The notes under the pieces: generated by a model
What the model saw: the letters and a program-made list of their open reading frames with translations, nothing else
Databases searched by the model: none
Told to the model about the DNA's origin: nothing
NCBI GenBank assembly: GCA_963558565.1
Contig: CAUWGX010000004.1
Location: forward strand, 1-64,000
Source of the DNA: Atopostipes sp963558565
GTDB lineage: Bacteria > Bacillota > Bacilli > Lactobacillales > Carnobacteriaceae_A
Direction: 5' to 3'
DNA length: 64,000 bases
Program-made: the position numbers and the translations under genes
Shown here: in pieces, positions 25,293 to 34,751 of the stretch
Numbering within the stretch: the first letter of the stretch is position 1
Layout: every line of letters begins with the position of its first letter

Positions 25293-25895
25293 ATGTACGA
25301 ATACATTAAAGGAACGGTGCAAGAGGTGACGCCTAGTTATTTAGTGCTAGATAATCAAGGCATCGGCTATCATGTGCTGATCGCCAATCCTTTCCGGCTA
25401 TCGAGTCAGATGCACCAGGAAATGACGATTTATATCTATCAAAGCGTGACGCAAGATGACATCCGTTTGTATGGGTTTATTAATCGCGCTGAAAAAGAGT
25501 TATTTTTGAAGTTGATTGGAGTTTCAGGGATTGGTCCGAAAAGTGCGCTAGCCATTTTAGCGGCGGAAGATCATGTAGGTCTGATTCAAGCCATTGAAGA
25601 TAATAATATCAAATACTTACAAAATTTCCCAGGTGTCGGGAAGAAAACAGCGTCACAGATTATTTTGGATCTGCAAGGAAAGCTTTCAGAACTTTCACCA
25701 GAAGTGACGGAAGTTTTTGGCCCTGCTGAAAAAGAAACAACGGCCAATTATGCTTTAGATGAAGCGGTTGAAGCTTTGAATGTTTTAGGCTACACCAAAC
25801 GAGACATTAAGAAGGTCCTGCCTAAACTAGAAGCGCTAGAAGAGATGCCAGCGGATGACTATATCCGTGAAGCGCTCAAGTACTTAATTTATTAA
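25293..25895 (+). CDS. ruvA: Holliday junction helicase subunit RuvA
   Basis: 200 residues. RuvA binds four-way junctions and loads RuvB. The N-terminal OB fold, two helix-hairpin-helix motifs ('VSGIGPKSALAIL' and 'FPGVGKKTASQII') and a C-terminal domain III ('EALNVLGYTKRDIKK') that contacts RuvB are all visible. It is followed by ruvB after 23 bases. A -10 box TATAAT lies about 40 bases upstream. No clear LexA site is seen here. Confidence 0.98.
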   Translation: MYEYIKGTVQEVTPSYLVLDNQGIGYHVLIANPFRLSSQMHQEMTIYIYQSVTQDDIRLYGFINRAEKELFLKLIGVSGIGPKSALAILAAEDHVGLIQAIEDNNIKYLQNFPGVGKKTASQIILDLQGKLSELSPEVTEVFGPAEKETTANYALDEAVEALNVLGYTKRDIKKVLPKLEALEEMPADDYIREALKYLIY

Positions 25896-25918
25896 CCATT
25901 TTAAGGAGGTAAAAGATT

Positions 25919-26935
25919 GTGGATCAAGAACGGATGATTTCGGGAGAGTTAATGGACGAACAAGAAAGTAGCGAAGAAGTATCTTTACGCCCGCAAAGGC
26001 TGCATCAGTATATTGGTCAAGAGAAGCTTAAAAAAGAAATTTCCATTTATATTAAAGCCGCGCAAAACCGTCAAGAAGCGCTTGATCATGTCTTGCTGTA
26101 TGGCCCTCCGGGTTTAGGGAAAACAACCATGGCGATGGTCATCGCCAATGAAATGGGCACGAGTATCCGTACCACTAGTGGACCGGCGATCGATAAAGCA
26201 GGAGATATTGTCGCTTTGCTCAATGATTTAGAGCCTGGCGGTATTTTATTTATCGATGAAATTCATCGCTTGCCCCGCTTTGTGGAAGAGATGCTGTACT
26301 CGGCGATGGAAGATTTCTACATAGATATTATTATCGGTGAAGGCGATACGGCACGACCGGTTCATTTTTCGCTGCCGCCTTTTACCTTAATTGGTGCTAC
26401 GACACGAGCAGGTCTCTTATCTGCGCCTTTACGTGATCGTTTTGGAATCGTGTCGCATATGGCTTATTATACGGTCGACAGTTTGAGTGAGATTATCTAC
26501 CGCACGAGTCAGGTGCTCAGCGCGGAGATTGAAGAAACAGGGGCGTTGGAAGTGGCGAAACGTTCACGCGGAACTCCGCGAGTGGCGAACCGATTATTGA
26601 AGCGGGTGCGCGATTTTGCGGAAGTGGAAGCGGATGGCCTGATTACTGAACCTGTCGCGACCGAAGCTTTAGATATGTTGAATGTTGATAAAGCCGGCTT
26701 AGATACCGTCGATCAGAAAATATTAGAAGTGATCATCGAGTTGTACAAAGGAGGGCCGGTAGGTTTAAATACCTTAGCGGCTAACGTCGGGGAAGACATT
26801 GATACGATTGAAGATATGGTCGAGCCCTATTTACTCCAAGAAGGTTTTATCCAACGGACGCCGCGCGGACGCGTAGCGACTGAAAAGGCCTATCGCCATT
26901 TAAATCTCCCTTTTTGGGAGAGCGAGGGACAGTAA
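25919..26935 (+). CDS. ruvB: Holliday junction branch migration ATPase RuvB
   Basis: 338 residues starting at GTG 25919, about 9 bases after AAGGAGGT. RuvB forms hexameric rings that drive branch migration. The Walker A motif GPPGLGKT is at 62-69, Walker B at 'LFIDEIHRL', sensor 1 at 'GATTRAGLLSAPLRDRFG', and the winged-helix C-terminus ends 'RTPRGRVATEKAYRHL'. It is co-transcribed with ruvA; queA follows after 80 bases. Confidence 0.98.
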   Translation: MDQERMISGELMDEQESSEEVSLRPQRLHQYIGQEKLKKEISIYIKAAQNRQEALDHVLLYGPPGLGKTTMAMVIANEMGTSIRTTSGPAIDKAGDIVALLNDLEPGGILFIDEIHRLPRFVEEMLYSAMEDFYIDIIIGEGDTARPVHFSLPPFTLIGATTRAGLLSAPLRDRFGIVSHMAYYTVDSLSEIIYRTSQVLSAEIEETGALEVAKRSRGTPRVANRLLKRVRDFAEVEADGLITEPVATEALDMLNVDKAGLDTVDQKILEVIIELYKGGPVGLNTLAANVGEDIDTIEDMVEPYLLQEGFIQRTPRGRVATEKAYRHLNLPFWESEGQ

Positions 26936-27015
26936 AAGGTGCTTTTAACAATAGACCGTCAGCCGTGACCAAGGAATATTTTTAATTTTAATGGATAAGA
27001 AAGTGATGAAAAACA

Positions 27016-28053
27016 GTGCGTGATTTTAAGACAGAAGATTTTGATTTTAATTTACCCGATGAGTTGATCGCGCAAGTGCCCCTAAAAGATCGGAGTGCTT
27101 CGCGCTTAATGATTCTAGATCATCAAAAAGAAACGATTCAAGATGCTAAATTTACGGATATTATTGACCAATTACAACCTAATGATGCGCTCGTGATGAA
27201 CAATACGCGAGTCTTACCTGCCCGTTTATTTGGAACCAAAGTAAAAACGGGCGCGCATTTAGAGGTGTTATTGTTAACGAATACCGAAGGCGATCGTTGG
27301 GAAACGTTAATGAACCCAGCGAAAAAAGCGAAAATTGGAACGGAAATTTCGTTTGGAGATGGCCGCTTAACCGCCACTGTAATCGATAAATTAGATACTG
27401 GCGGACGCTTGTTAGAATTTTCCTATGATGGGATCTTTTTAGAAGTTTTAGAAGAGTTAGGGGAAATGCCGTTACCGCCTTACATTACCGAAAAATTAGA
27501 GGAGCCGGAGCGTTACCAGACGGTGTATGCGGAAGAGAATGGTTCCGCGGCAGCACCGACGGCTGGTCTGCATTTTACGGAGGAAGTCCTCCAAAAAATT
27601 AAAGACAAAGGGGTCAAGTTGGCCTTTTTAACGCTACATGTTGGTTTGGGCACTTTCCGCCCCGTAAAAGCTGAGGACGTCGAGAATCATAAAATGCATA
27701 GTGAATTTTACCGGTTATCAGCAGAAACGGCTGAATTGTTAAATGAAACCAAAGCAAAAGGCGGGCGCGTGATTGCGGTAGGGACGACCAGTATCCGCAC
27801 TTTAGAGACGATCGCCCAGCAATTTGAGGGTGAATTACGAGCAGCGAGTGGCTGGACCGATATTTTTATTAAACCCGGTTACACGTTTCAATATGTCGAT
27901 GCTTTTTTAACGAATTTTCATTTGCCTAAATCCACTCTGATTATGTTAGTGAGTGCTTTTGCCGGCCGTGAATTTATCTTAGAAGCTTATCAACATGCGG
28001 TGGCAGAAAAATATCGTTTCTTTAGTTTTGGCGATGCGATGTTTATTCAGTAA
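27016..28053 (+). CDS. queA: S-adenosylmethionine:tRNA ribosyltransferase-isomerase
   Basis: 345 residues. QueA transfers the ribosyl part of S-adenosylmethionine to preQ1 in tRNA, forming epoxyqueuosine. The family start 'EDFDFNLPDELIAQ', 'NNTRVLPARLFG', 'PTAGLHFTEEVL', 'HVGLGTFRPV' and 'FLTNFHLPKSTLIMLVSAFAG' are present. The start is probably GTG at 27016 with only a weak purine-rich site upstream, so the start is less sure than the identity. It lies next to tgt, the preceding enzyme of the same pathway. Confidence 0.96.
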   Translation: MRDFKTEDFDFNLPDELIAQVPLKDRSASRLMILDHQKETIQDAKFTDIIDQLQPNDALVMNNTRVLPARLFGTKVKTGAHLEVLLLTNTEGDRWETLMNPAKKAKIGTEISFGDGRLTATVIDKLDTGGRLLEFSYDGIFLEVLEELGEMPLPPYITEKLEEPERYQTVYAEENGSAAAPTAGLHFTEEVLQKIKDKGVKLAFLTLHVGLGTFRPVKAEDVENHKMHSEFYRLSAETAELLNETKAKGGRVIAVGTTSIRTLETIAQQFEGELRAASGWTDIFIKPGYTFQYVDAFLTNFHLPKSTLIMLVSAFAGREFILEAYQHAVAEKYRFFSFGDAMFIQ

Positions 28054-28091
28054 GTAAAAATTTTGAAGTGATCAAGAAAGGGAATATCAGT

Positions 28092-29234
28092 TTGAAACAT
28101 CCAGTAAATTATACATTAGAGAAAAAAGAAAAACATACCGGTGCGCGTCTGGGGAAGCTGGAAACACCAAATGGCACTTATGAGACCCCGATGTTTATGC
28201 CGGTGGGGACGCAAGCGACCGTGAAAGCGATGACCCCCGAAGAGTTAAAGGCGATGGGTGCAGGAATTATTTTAAGCAATACCTATCATCTATGGCTGCG
28301 CCCTGGGTCGGAATTAATTGAAGAAGCGGGAGGCTTGCATGAATTTATGAATTGGGACCAAGGGATCTTAACTGATTCCGGCGGCTTCCAAGTCTTTTCC
28401 TTAGCGGATACCCGTGAGATTAAAGAAAATGGGGTGCATTTCAAAAGTCATTTAGATGGGAGTGCCCAGTTTTTATCACCTGAAAAATCCATCCAGATTC
28501 AAAATGAACTGGGCGCGGATGTCATCATGAGTTTTGATGAATGCCCGCCGTTTCATGAGTCTTACGACTATATGAAACAATCGGTCGTCCGGACAACACG
28601 TTGGGCAGAAAGAGGCTTAGAAGCCCACGAGAATTGGGACACGCAAGGGTTGTTTGGGATTGTCCAAGGGGGCGGCTATAAAGATTTACGCATCCAGCAT
28701 GCCCGAGATCTCAGAAGTATGGATTTCTCCGGTTATTCGATCGGTGGTCTTTCAGTCGGAGAGACACACCAAGAGATGTATGAAGTTTTAGAATATACGA
28801 CGCCTGAACTGCCGGAAGATAAAACGCGTTACTTAATGGGCGTAGGTACACCAGCGGCCTTAATCGAAAGTGTGATCCGCGGGGTTGATATCTTTGACTG
28901 TGTGTTGCCGACCCGAATTGCGCGGAACGGTACGACCATGACAAGCAAAGGACGCCTCAAAGTGAAAAATGCAACGTATAAAAAGGATTGGCGCCCAATT
29001 GATGAAAAATGCGATTGCTATACTTGTCGGAATTATTCAAGAGCGTATGTGCGTCATTTATTTAACACGGATGAGATTTTAGGTGTGCGCCTCACGTCGA
29101 TTCATAACTTGCGTTTCTTAACGCATTTAATGGAACAAATCCGGGAAGCGATCCGTAACGACAATTTGCTTGATTTTAAAGAGGCATTTTTCGAAGAATA
29201 CGGTTATAATGAGCCTAATGCACGGACCTTCTAA
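28092..29234 (+). CDS. tgt: Queuine/preQ1 tRNA-guanine transglycosylase
   Basis: 380 residues from TTG 28092, which lies 9 bases after AAAGGG and gives the family's usual length; a GTG at 28068 has no site. Tgt exchanges guanine 34 for preQ1 in tRNAs with GUN anticodons (Asp, Asn, His, Tyr). Asp95 in 'LTDSGGFQVFSL' and the 'GGLSVGE' loop belong to the active site. The zinc site is Cys307, Cys309 and Cys312 ('CDCYTC') plus a later histidine. It forms the queA-tgt-yajC order common in bacteria. The pathway genes queCDEF and queG are not in the window. Confidence 0.97.
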   Translation: MKHPVNYTLEKKEKHTGARLGKLETPNGTYETPMFMPVGTQATVKAMTPEELKAMGAGIILSNTYHLWLRPGSELIEEAGGLHEFMNWDQGILTDSGGFQVFSLADTREIKENGVHFKSHLDGSAQFLSPEKSIQIQNELGADVIMSFDECPPFHESYDYMKQSVVRTTRWAERGLEAHENWDTQGLFGIVQGGGYKDLRIQHARDLRSMDFSGYSIGGLSVGETHQEMYEVLEYTTPELPEDKTRYLMGVGTPAALIESVIRGVDIFDCVLPTRIARNGTTMTSKGRLKVKNATYKKDWRPIDEKCDCYTCRNYSRAYVRHLFNTDEILGVRLTSIHNLRFLTHLMEQIREAIRNDNLLDFKEAFFEEYGYNEPNARTF

Positions 29235-29376
29235 GGATAAAAAAGAAGTAGAAACCCATAAAAGCAGGATGAAAATGTCGAGAAAAGTAGATTTTTTGTC
29301 TAAAATTTGATAGGGTTATAAGGTACAAAAGAAACTGAAGAAATTATTTTTATTCAAATCTGAAAGGAAGATCAAT

Positions 29377-29721
29377 TTGGAATTTCTTAGTCCACTAATT
29401 ATGTTTGCGATTATGTTTGGAATTATGTATTTCCTACTTATTCGCCCGCAAAAGAAACAACAGGAAAAAGTACAAAACATGTTAGATAACTTAGGCGTTG
29501 GTGACAGTGTGGTCACGATCGGTGGTTTACATGGCGTTATCGACGAAATTAATGATGAGTTAAAAACAATCGTGTTAGATTGTGAAGGGATTTATTTAAC
29601 GTTTGAACGTCGTGCAGTTTCACGAATTACAGCCAAAGCGACTGGTTCAGTAGCTGCTGAGCCTGAAGATTTAGGAACAAACGAGCCGGATGCTGTAGAA
29701 GAGGACAATGAAGAAGCTTAA
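29377..29721 (+). CDS. yajC: Preprotein translocase accessory subunit YajC
   Basis: 114 residues from a TTG at 29377 with a GAAAGGAAG site. A single N-terminal membrane helix (about 5-22) is followed by 'RPQKKQQEKVQNML' and 'LGVGDSVVTIGGLHGVI', the family hallmark. The C-terminal 25 residues are acidic. YajC associates with SecDF in the Sec translocon. It sits after tgt, as in many bacteria, and before the ComN-like gene. Confidence 0.95.
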   Translation: MEFLSPLIMFAIMFGIMYFLLIRPQKKQQEKVQNMLDNLGVGDSVVTIGGLHGVIDEINDELKTIVLDCEGIYLTFERRAVSRITAKATGSVAAEPEDLGTNEPDAVEEDNEEA

Positions 29722-29757
29722 ACTCTTTCAGCGAAGTCGAGAGTTTGGAGGTACAAG

Positions 29758-30036
29758 ATGGCAGAAGAAACAAAAGATGAGTCGCAGTACGAAGTTTGGT
29801 TAAATATCATTAAAGATTCTTTTGCCAAGCAAGGTTACCAAAAAGTGACAACGGATGACTTATGGGAATTTTGCGTAAATTATTTGTGGAAACACCAACG
29901 ACCGACTCGGTATTTCGAAGAGGTACGTGATATTATGGCAATTGAACCGAATGATTATTTTACGTATGCTTCGTTAAAAGCGCAAGTCTATAATGTTTCA
30001 TCCTTAGATGAAATGAATTTAGAAGACTTATTTTAA
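29758..30036 (+). CDS. Post-transcriptional regulator family protein (ComN-like)
   Basis: 92 residues from the ATG at 29758 after GGAGGT. The sequence ('DLWEFCVNYLWKHQRPTRYF', 'VRDIMAIEPNDYFTYASLKA') matches the small Firmicutes family that includes B. subtilis ComN, which controls comE mRNA and localises with DivIVA. It follows yajC by 36 bases, the usual neighbourhood for this family, and ends at a hairpin. Whether it acts on competence here is not shown; no com gene is nearby. Confidence 0.8.
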   Translation: MAEETKDESQYEVWLNIIKDSFAKQGYQKVTTDDLWEFCVNYLWKHQRPTRYFEEVRDIMAIEPNDYFTYASLKAQVYNVSSLDEMNLEDLF

Positions 30037-30051
30037 AAGAATAACCAAAGG

Positions 30052-30087
30052 AATCTACAAGCAGCAATTGTTGTTTGTAGATTTTTC
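30052..30087 (+). terminator. Terminator after the ComN-like gene
   Basis: AATCTACAA pairs with TTGTAGATT (inner CAA/TTG), followed by TTTCTGT. Confidence 0.85.
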
Positions 30088-30155
30088 TGTATTTCGGATG
30101 AAAACTGAACATGTCCGATTTTTTGAAAAGGAGGGGAACTTTTACTCAAACGGGT

Positions 30156-30183
30156 GTTCGCCCTGCGAACTTTATAGTATAAT
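30156..30183 (+). promoter_or_regulatory. dinB promoter with overlapping palindrome
   Basis: TATAAT lies at 30178-30183, 39 bases before the start codon. No good -35 box is seen; its place is taken by a perfect palindrome GTTCGC-CCT-GCGAAC (30156-30170), a plausible operator. Its half-sites are those of a LexA box in reversed order, so it is not a standard SOS box. Confidence 0.5.
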
Positions 30184-30221
30184 AGAAGGTGAAGAATAAC
30201 CAATATAAAGGAGGTGGCGCG

Positions 30222-31370
30222 ATGGAATATGGGATTTTACGATTTAAGGAACCCGAGCGGGATACATCCCGGAAAATTATTCATGTGGATATGGATGCTT
30301 TTTATGCTTCAGTCGCTATCCGGGAAAATCCTGAATTACGAGGGCAACCTGTGATTATTGCCCGTCATCCCAAGGAAAATGGCGGACGGGGAGTCGTAGC
30401 GACTGCTAGTTATGAAGCGCGCAAGTATGGTGTGCATTCAGCGATGAGTGCGAAAAAAGCGCTCGAATTATGTCCGGACGGTATTTTTGTGCCCGCTGAT
30501 TTTGATTTATATCGAGCGGTTTCAGCGCAAATTCATGACATTTTTCGTCGTTACACCGACATTATTCAGCCGCTTTCACTCGATGAAGCTTATTTGGACG
30601 TGACGCATAATAAAAAAGAGATCCAGTCCGGCACTTTGATTGCGCGTGCGATTTTACGGGATATTTATCAGGAGCTAAAGTTAACGAGTTCCGCGGGTGT
30701 TTCTTACAATAAGTTTTTGGCGAAATTAGCTTCCGATTATAAGAAACCGGCCGGCTTAACGGTCGTCCCACCGAGCAAATCGCATGATTTTCTGATGGCG
30801 CTTGAGATCGATAAATTCACCGGTGTTGGCGAGAAAACTTTAGAAAAAATGCATGATTTTGACATTTATACCGGGCAAGATTTATATGATAAAACCGAAT
30901 TGGAACTGTCCAAACGTTTTGGAAAACTGGGGCATTCCTTATTTCGACGCGTGCGGGGAATCGATGATCGGCCGGTTGAAGTTGAGCGCGAACGGAAATC
31001 TTTGGGGAAAGAACGAACCTTTCAAAAAGATATTACGCGCGATGAAGAAGTGATTCAATTTTTACGTTATATCTCGAACGAAGTGGACGCAACCTTACAA
31101 GCGAAAGAAATGCATGGAAAAACTGTCGTTTTGAAAGTACGTTATCGTGATTTTGAAACTTATACCCGCCGAAAAACACGCCTTAATTACATCGAAAATG
31201 CCGAAGAGATCTTTTCGATTGCGTATGATTTATGGCAAGATATTGGCGCTGCCGAACGAGGCGTGCGTTTGCTAGGAGTCACGCTTACAAATTTAGACCC
31301 CATTTATTTTGAAAATATTCCGCTGCCGCTCTGGTCACAAAAGCGAACCAAAGAAGATAAAAAGGACTAA
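30222..31370 (+). CDS. dinB: DNA polymerase IV (Y family)
   Basis: 382 residues from the ATG at 30222, 7 bases after AAAGGAGG; the frame extends upstream but without a better site. It is an error-prone translesion polymerase. The metal-binding residues are Asp23 in 'HVDMDAFYASV' and Asp121-Glu122 in 'LSLDEAYLDV'. The thumb 'KFTGVGEKTLEKM' and little-finger 'SLGKERTFQKDI' regions are typical. The C-terminus 'PLPLW' resembles the clamp-binding QLxLF end but is not a perfect match. It is followed by nrnA after 48 bases. Confidence 0.95.
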   Translation: MEYGILRFKEPERDTSRKIIHVDMDAFYASVAIRENPELRGQPVIIARHPKENGGRGVVATASYEARKYGVHSAMSAKKALELCPDGIFVPADFDLYRAVSAQIHDIFRRYTDIIQPLSLDEAYLDVTHNKKEIQSGTLIARAILRDIYQELKLTSSAGVSYNKFLAKLASDYKKPAGLTVVPPSKSHDFLMALEIDKFTGVGEKTLEKMHDFDIYTGQDLYDKTELELSKRFGKLGHSLFRRVRGIDDRPVEVERERKSLGKERTFQKDITRDEEVIQFLRYISNEVDATLQAKEMHGKTVVLKVRYRDFETYTRRKTRLNYIENAEEIFSIAYDLWQDIGAAERGVRLLGVTLTNLDPIYFENIPLPLWSQKRTKEDKKD

Positions 31371-31418
31371 AGTGTGTTAAAATAAAGAGCTAAAAATAAA
31401 AAGAAAGAAGTGGATAAG

Positions 31419-32408
31419 ATGACGCAAAATGAACAGCAACTGGAAATCAAAAAACAAATCCTGACTGAAATTAAAAAGTGGGAGACGATTATTATTCATC
31501 GCCATGAACGGCCAGATCCGGATGCTTTAGGTTCGCAGGTCGGACTGGCTGAATTAATCAAAACAAGCTTTCCGGAAAAAACGGTCTACACAGCAGGGGT
31601 CGATAATAAAACCTTGGCTTTTATGGCAACCATGGAAGTGCCAGCGGATGAGGATTACGAAGATGCCCTCGTTATTGTTGTGGATACCGCTAACCAACCG
31701 CGTGTCGACGATAAACGAGCATTAGACGACCCGCAACGCTTAATCAAAATCGACCACCATCCTGAAGAAGATAAGTACGGCGACATCCAATGGGTGGAAA
31801 CCAGTGCCAGTTCTTGTAGTGAAATGATCACTGAATTTTGGCAGACTTTCCCAGAAGACTTAGTGCTTAGTGATGAAGGGGCACGCTTATTATATGGCGG
31901 TATTGTGGGCGACACCAACCGTTTCTTGTATCAATCAACGACGCCTCAAACGATGCGTTTAGCCGCTGCTTTAATGGAAAAAGACTTTTCATCGACAGCT
32001 CTCAACAATGCGATGAATGAAATGGGCCCGAAAGTGGCACAATTAACCGGTTATGTGCTGGAACATTTAAAAGTTTCCGACAACGGGGTGGCGCATATTA
32101 TTTTAACGCAAGAAATATTAGATCGTTACGGCTTAACGGATGAAGAGACCCATGCGGTCGTTTCCTTGCCCGGTTCAATTGCCGGTGTTTATAACTGGGG
32201 CATCTTTGTCCAACAGCCCGATGGGACTTACCGTTGTCGCTTACGTTCTAAAGGGCCGGTTATTAATGAAATTGCGAAAGAACATGATGGCGGTGGGCAT
32301 CCACTGGCTAGTGGGGCCGATGCACAAGACCTTGCTGAAATTGAAACCATTTTAGAGAAATTTGAACAAGCAGCGATCGATTTTAAAAAACAAATCACTG
32401 AAGAATAA
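31419..32408 (+). CDS. nrnA: Bifunctional oligoribonuclease / pAp phosphatase (NrnA type)
   Basis: 329 residues from the ATG at 31419; a GTG three codons earlier has an equally plausible site. NrnA degrades 2-5 nt RNA and dephosphorylates 3'-phosphoadenosine 5'-phosphate. DHH-family motifs: 'HRHERPDPDALGSQ', 'VVVDTA', 'KIDHHPEED' and, in the DHHA1 domain, 'GGGHPLASGA'. It complements RNase Y and YhaM in this window at the last step of RNA turnover. No terminator is obvious before the next gene. Confidence 0.95.
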   Translation: MTQNEQQLEIKKQILTEIKKWETIIIHRHERPDPDALGSQVGLAELIKTSFPEKTVYTAGVDNKTLAFMATMEVPADEDYEDALVIVVDTANQPRVDDKRALDDPQRLIKIDHHPEEDKYGDIQWVETSASSCSEMITEFWQTFPEDLVLSDEGARLLYGGIVGDTNRFLYQSTTPQTMRLAAALMEKDFSSTALNNAMNEMGPKVAQLTGYVLEHLKVSDNGVAHIILTQEILDRYGLTDEETHAVVSLPGSIAGVYNWGIFVQQPDGTYRCRLRSKGPVINEIAKEHDGGGHPLASGADAQDLAEIETILEKFEQAAIDFKKQITEE

Positions 32409-32525
32409 GAGGTTCAGCGAGCGGACACTGAAAATATCCTGCCAAAGTCGGATGCCTTTTATTTGACAGGTATGGTAAAATAAGAGGACTGAGTAGATGT
32501 CGTAAGAAATAGGTGATTAAATTAC

Positions 32526-34649
32526 ATGGATAAATTTAAAAGAAAAACAAAAGAAATTTTACTCACTGTCTGGGCTTTTTTGAAAGAGAAGCTACAGCTT
32601 TTTTGGCAGATGCTACGTCGGGTATGGAAAAAATACCATGTGACGAAAGTCGTTATTTTACTTCTGCTATCAGTCACTCTCGTTTTAAGTGTCGTCCTTT
32701 CAATTCAAGCGCGGCAGGCGAATGTCGATTCTCTCCGCGTTGGTTTAGAACAAACCACGCAAGTGATGGATGACCAAGGGGAAGAAGCGGGAACCTTGTA
32801 TTCACAAAAAGGAACCTTTACTTCGATTGAAGATATTTCTCCCGCAGTGCAAGATGCGGTCATTTCGACCGAAGACAAGCGATTTCTGGATCACCGTGGT
32901 TTTGATGTGATTGGAATTGGACGCGCGGCTGTTGATTATCTGTTGAAAGGCTATATCGTCGGAGGTGGGAGTACGATCACCCAGCAGTTAGCGAAAAATG
33001 CTTATCTAACCGCCGACCAGACCTTCGTGCGGAAATTGAAAGAGTTATTTCTGTCGATTGAAATTGAAAAAACATATTCGAAAGCAACGATTCTGGAAAT
33101 GTATTTAAACAACTCCTACTTTGGTCAAGGGGTTTGGGGCGTGCAAGACGCTTCAAAAAAATACTTTAATAAAGATGCGGCCGATTTAAATATCACGGAA
33201 GGGGCTACATTGGCCGGGATTTTAAAAGCCCCGACCAATTATAACCCAATCGATCATTATGAAGCTTCCATCGAGCGGCGGAATGTCGTGTTAATGCTGA
33301 TGGAGGATAACGAAGTGATTACCCCTGAAGAAAGACAAAGCGCGGCCAACAGCGAACTCGCACTTTCGGATGGGTATAATGTAGTGGATGATTACCATTA
33401 CCCGTATTATTTTGATGCGGTCATTTCCGAAGCGATCAATCGTTATGGTTTTGAAGAACAAGATATTTTAAATGGGGGTTATACCATTTATACCAATTTA
33501 AATCAAAACCAACAACGTCAAATGCAAAATATTTACAGTCAAGATTGGCTCTTTGAAACGGCGGCTGATGGGATGGAGTCGCAAAGTGCATCCGTTGCTT
33601 TAAATCCACAAAATGGCGGTGTCACAGCGATTGTTGGTGGTCGCGGTGAGCATAGTTTCCGTGGCTTTAACCGCGCGACACAAATGCGCCGTTCACCTGG
33701 TTCAACCATTAAACCGTTAGGCGTTTATGCTCCGGCTTTAGAAGCGGGCTACGAGATTGACTCAATGTTAGTTGATGAGCTTCAAAGTTATGGTGAAAAC
33801 GAAGACGATCCAGAAAGTGGCTATCGCCCAGGAAACGTGGACCATACGTATGACGGGGAAGTACCGATGTATGAAGCTTTAGGACGTAGTAAAAACGCAG
33901 CGACGGTCTGGCTCTTGAATGAAATTGGGCTACGACGGGGTTATAATAAATTGAAAGACTTTGGAATTAATATCGGAGAAGAGGACTATAACCTCAGCTC
34001 GGTGGCGTTAGGTGGAATGGTCGGCGGTGTCACACCGCTAGAAATGGCCAGTGCCTATAGTGTATTCGCCAATGATGGCGTGCAAGTAGCGCCACACTTT
34101 ATTACCAAAATTGTAGACGCGACTGGAGCCGTAGTCGTTGATCACACAGATCCGAAAGAAAAACGCGTCCTGTCGCAATCTATCAATGATGACATGAACC
34201 GGATGTTATTGTATGTCTTCTCGAATGGTAGTGCTCAAAACGCGCAACCAGCTGGTTATGAAATCGCCGGGAAAACAGGAACAACACAGACTGCCGGAGA
34301 CGAAGGAGCGACCGACCAGTGGATGGTTGGTTACACACCGGATCTAGTAGTCGCTTCATGGGCCGGGTATGATCAAGGAAGTGACGATCATTACATGCGC
34401 ACCAGTACAGTAGCCGGCATCGGGCAAGTATTAAAGGCAGAATTTGAAACCATGTTGCCTTATACGACAGGTACCGAATTCGCCGTCGATGATAGTGACA
34501 TTGAAAATATCGCTCAAGAAAATGAAGAAAGCGAAGCGGCACGAATGCTTCGTGAAGGCTTAGACCGTACCGGCGAAGCATTGAAAGATACAACGAAAAA
34601 AGCTGTCGACGGTGCCAAAGATTTCTTGAAATCATTTTTAGACCGATAA
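32526..34649 (+). CDS. pbp2A: Class A penicillin-binding protein (PBP2a type)
   Basis: 707 residues. It is bifunctional: glycan polymerisation and peptide cross-linking. A basic cytoplasmic tail (1-40) and one membrane helix (41-61) precede the GT51 domain, with catalytic Glu116 in 'ISTEDKRF' and 'GGGSTITQQLAKN'. The transpeptidase has Ser393-x-x-Lys396 in 'RSPGSTIKP', Ser455-Lys-Asn and Lys583-Thr-Gly. The whole chain aligns in my memory with streptococcal PBP2a, including 'NSYFGQGVWGVQDASKKYF'. A charged C-terminal tail follows the transpeptidase. It has a strong terminator, after which the hairpin-repeat array begins. Confidence 0.95.
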   Translation: MDKFKRKTKEILLTVWAFLKEKLQLFWQMLRRVWKKYHVTKVVILLLLSVTLVLSVVLSIQARQANVDSLRVGLEQTTQVMDDQGEEAGTLYSQKGTFTSIEDISPAVQDAVISTEDKRFLDHRGFDVIGIGRAAVDYLLKGYIVGGGSTITQQLAKNAYLTADQTFVRKLKELFLSIEIEKTYSKATILEMYLNNSYFGQGVWGVQDASKKYFNKDAADLNITEGATLAGILKAPTNYNPIDHYEASIERRNVVLMLMEDNEVITPEERQSAANSELALSDGYNVVDDYHYPYYFDAVISEAINRYGFEEQDILNGGYTIYTNLNQNQQRQMQNIYSQDWLFETAADGMESQSASVALNPQNGGVTAIVGGRGEHSFRGFNRATQMRRSPGSTIKPLGVYAPALEAGYEIDSMLVDELQSYGENEDDPESGYRPGNVDHTYDGEVPMYEALGRSKNAATVWLLNEIGLRRGYNKLKDFGINIGEEDYNLSSVALGGMVGGVTPLEMASAYSVFANDGVQVAPHFITKIVDATGAVVVDHTDPKEKRVLSQSINDDMNRMLLYVFSNGSAQNAQPAGYEIAGKTGTTQTAGDEGATDQWMVGYTPDLVVASWAGYDQGSDDHYMRTSTVAGIGQVLKAEFETMLPYTTGTEFAVDDSDIENIAQENEESEAARMLREGLDRTGEALKDTTKKAVDGAKDFLKSFLDR

Positions 34650-34665
34650 AAATAAAAGCTTTTAG

Positions 34666-34712
34666 AAAGCAGCTCAAGACGGGATTATTCCGAACTTGAG
34701 CTGCTTTTTCCT
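34666..34712 (+). terminator. pbp2A terminator
   Basis: AAAGCAGCTCAAG pairs with CTTGAGCTGCTTT around a 15-base loop, followed by TTCCTTTTT. Confidence 0.9.
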
Positions 34713-34751
34713 TTTTGAGGAAGGTCGAGTGGATGTGACGAGAGCTTGTGG

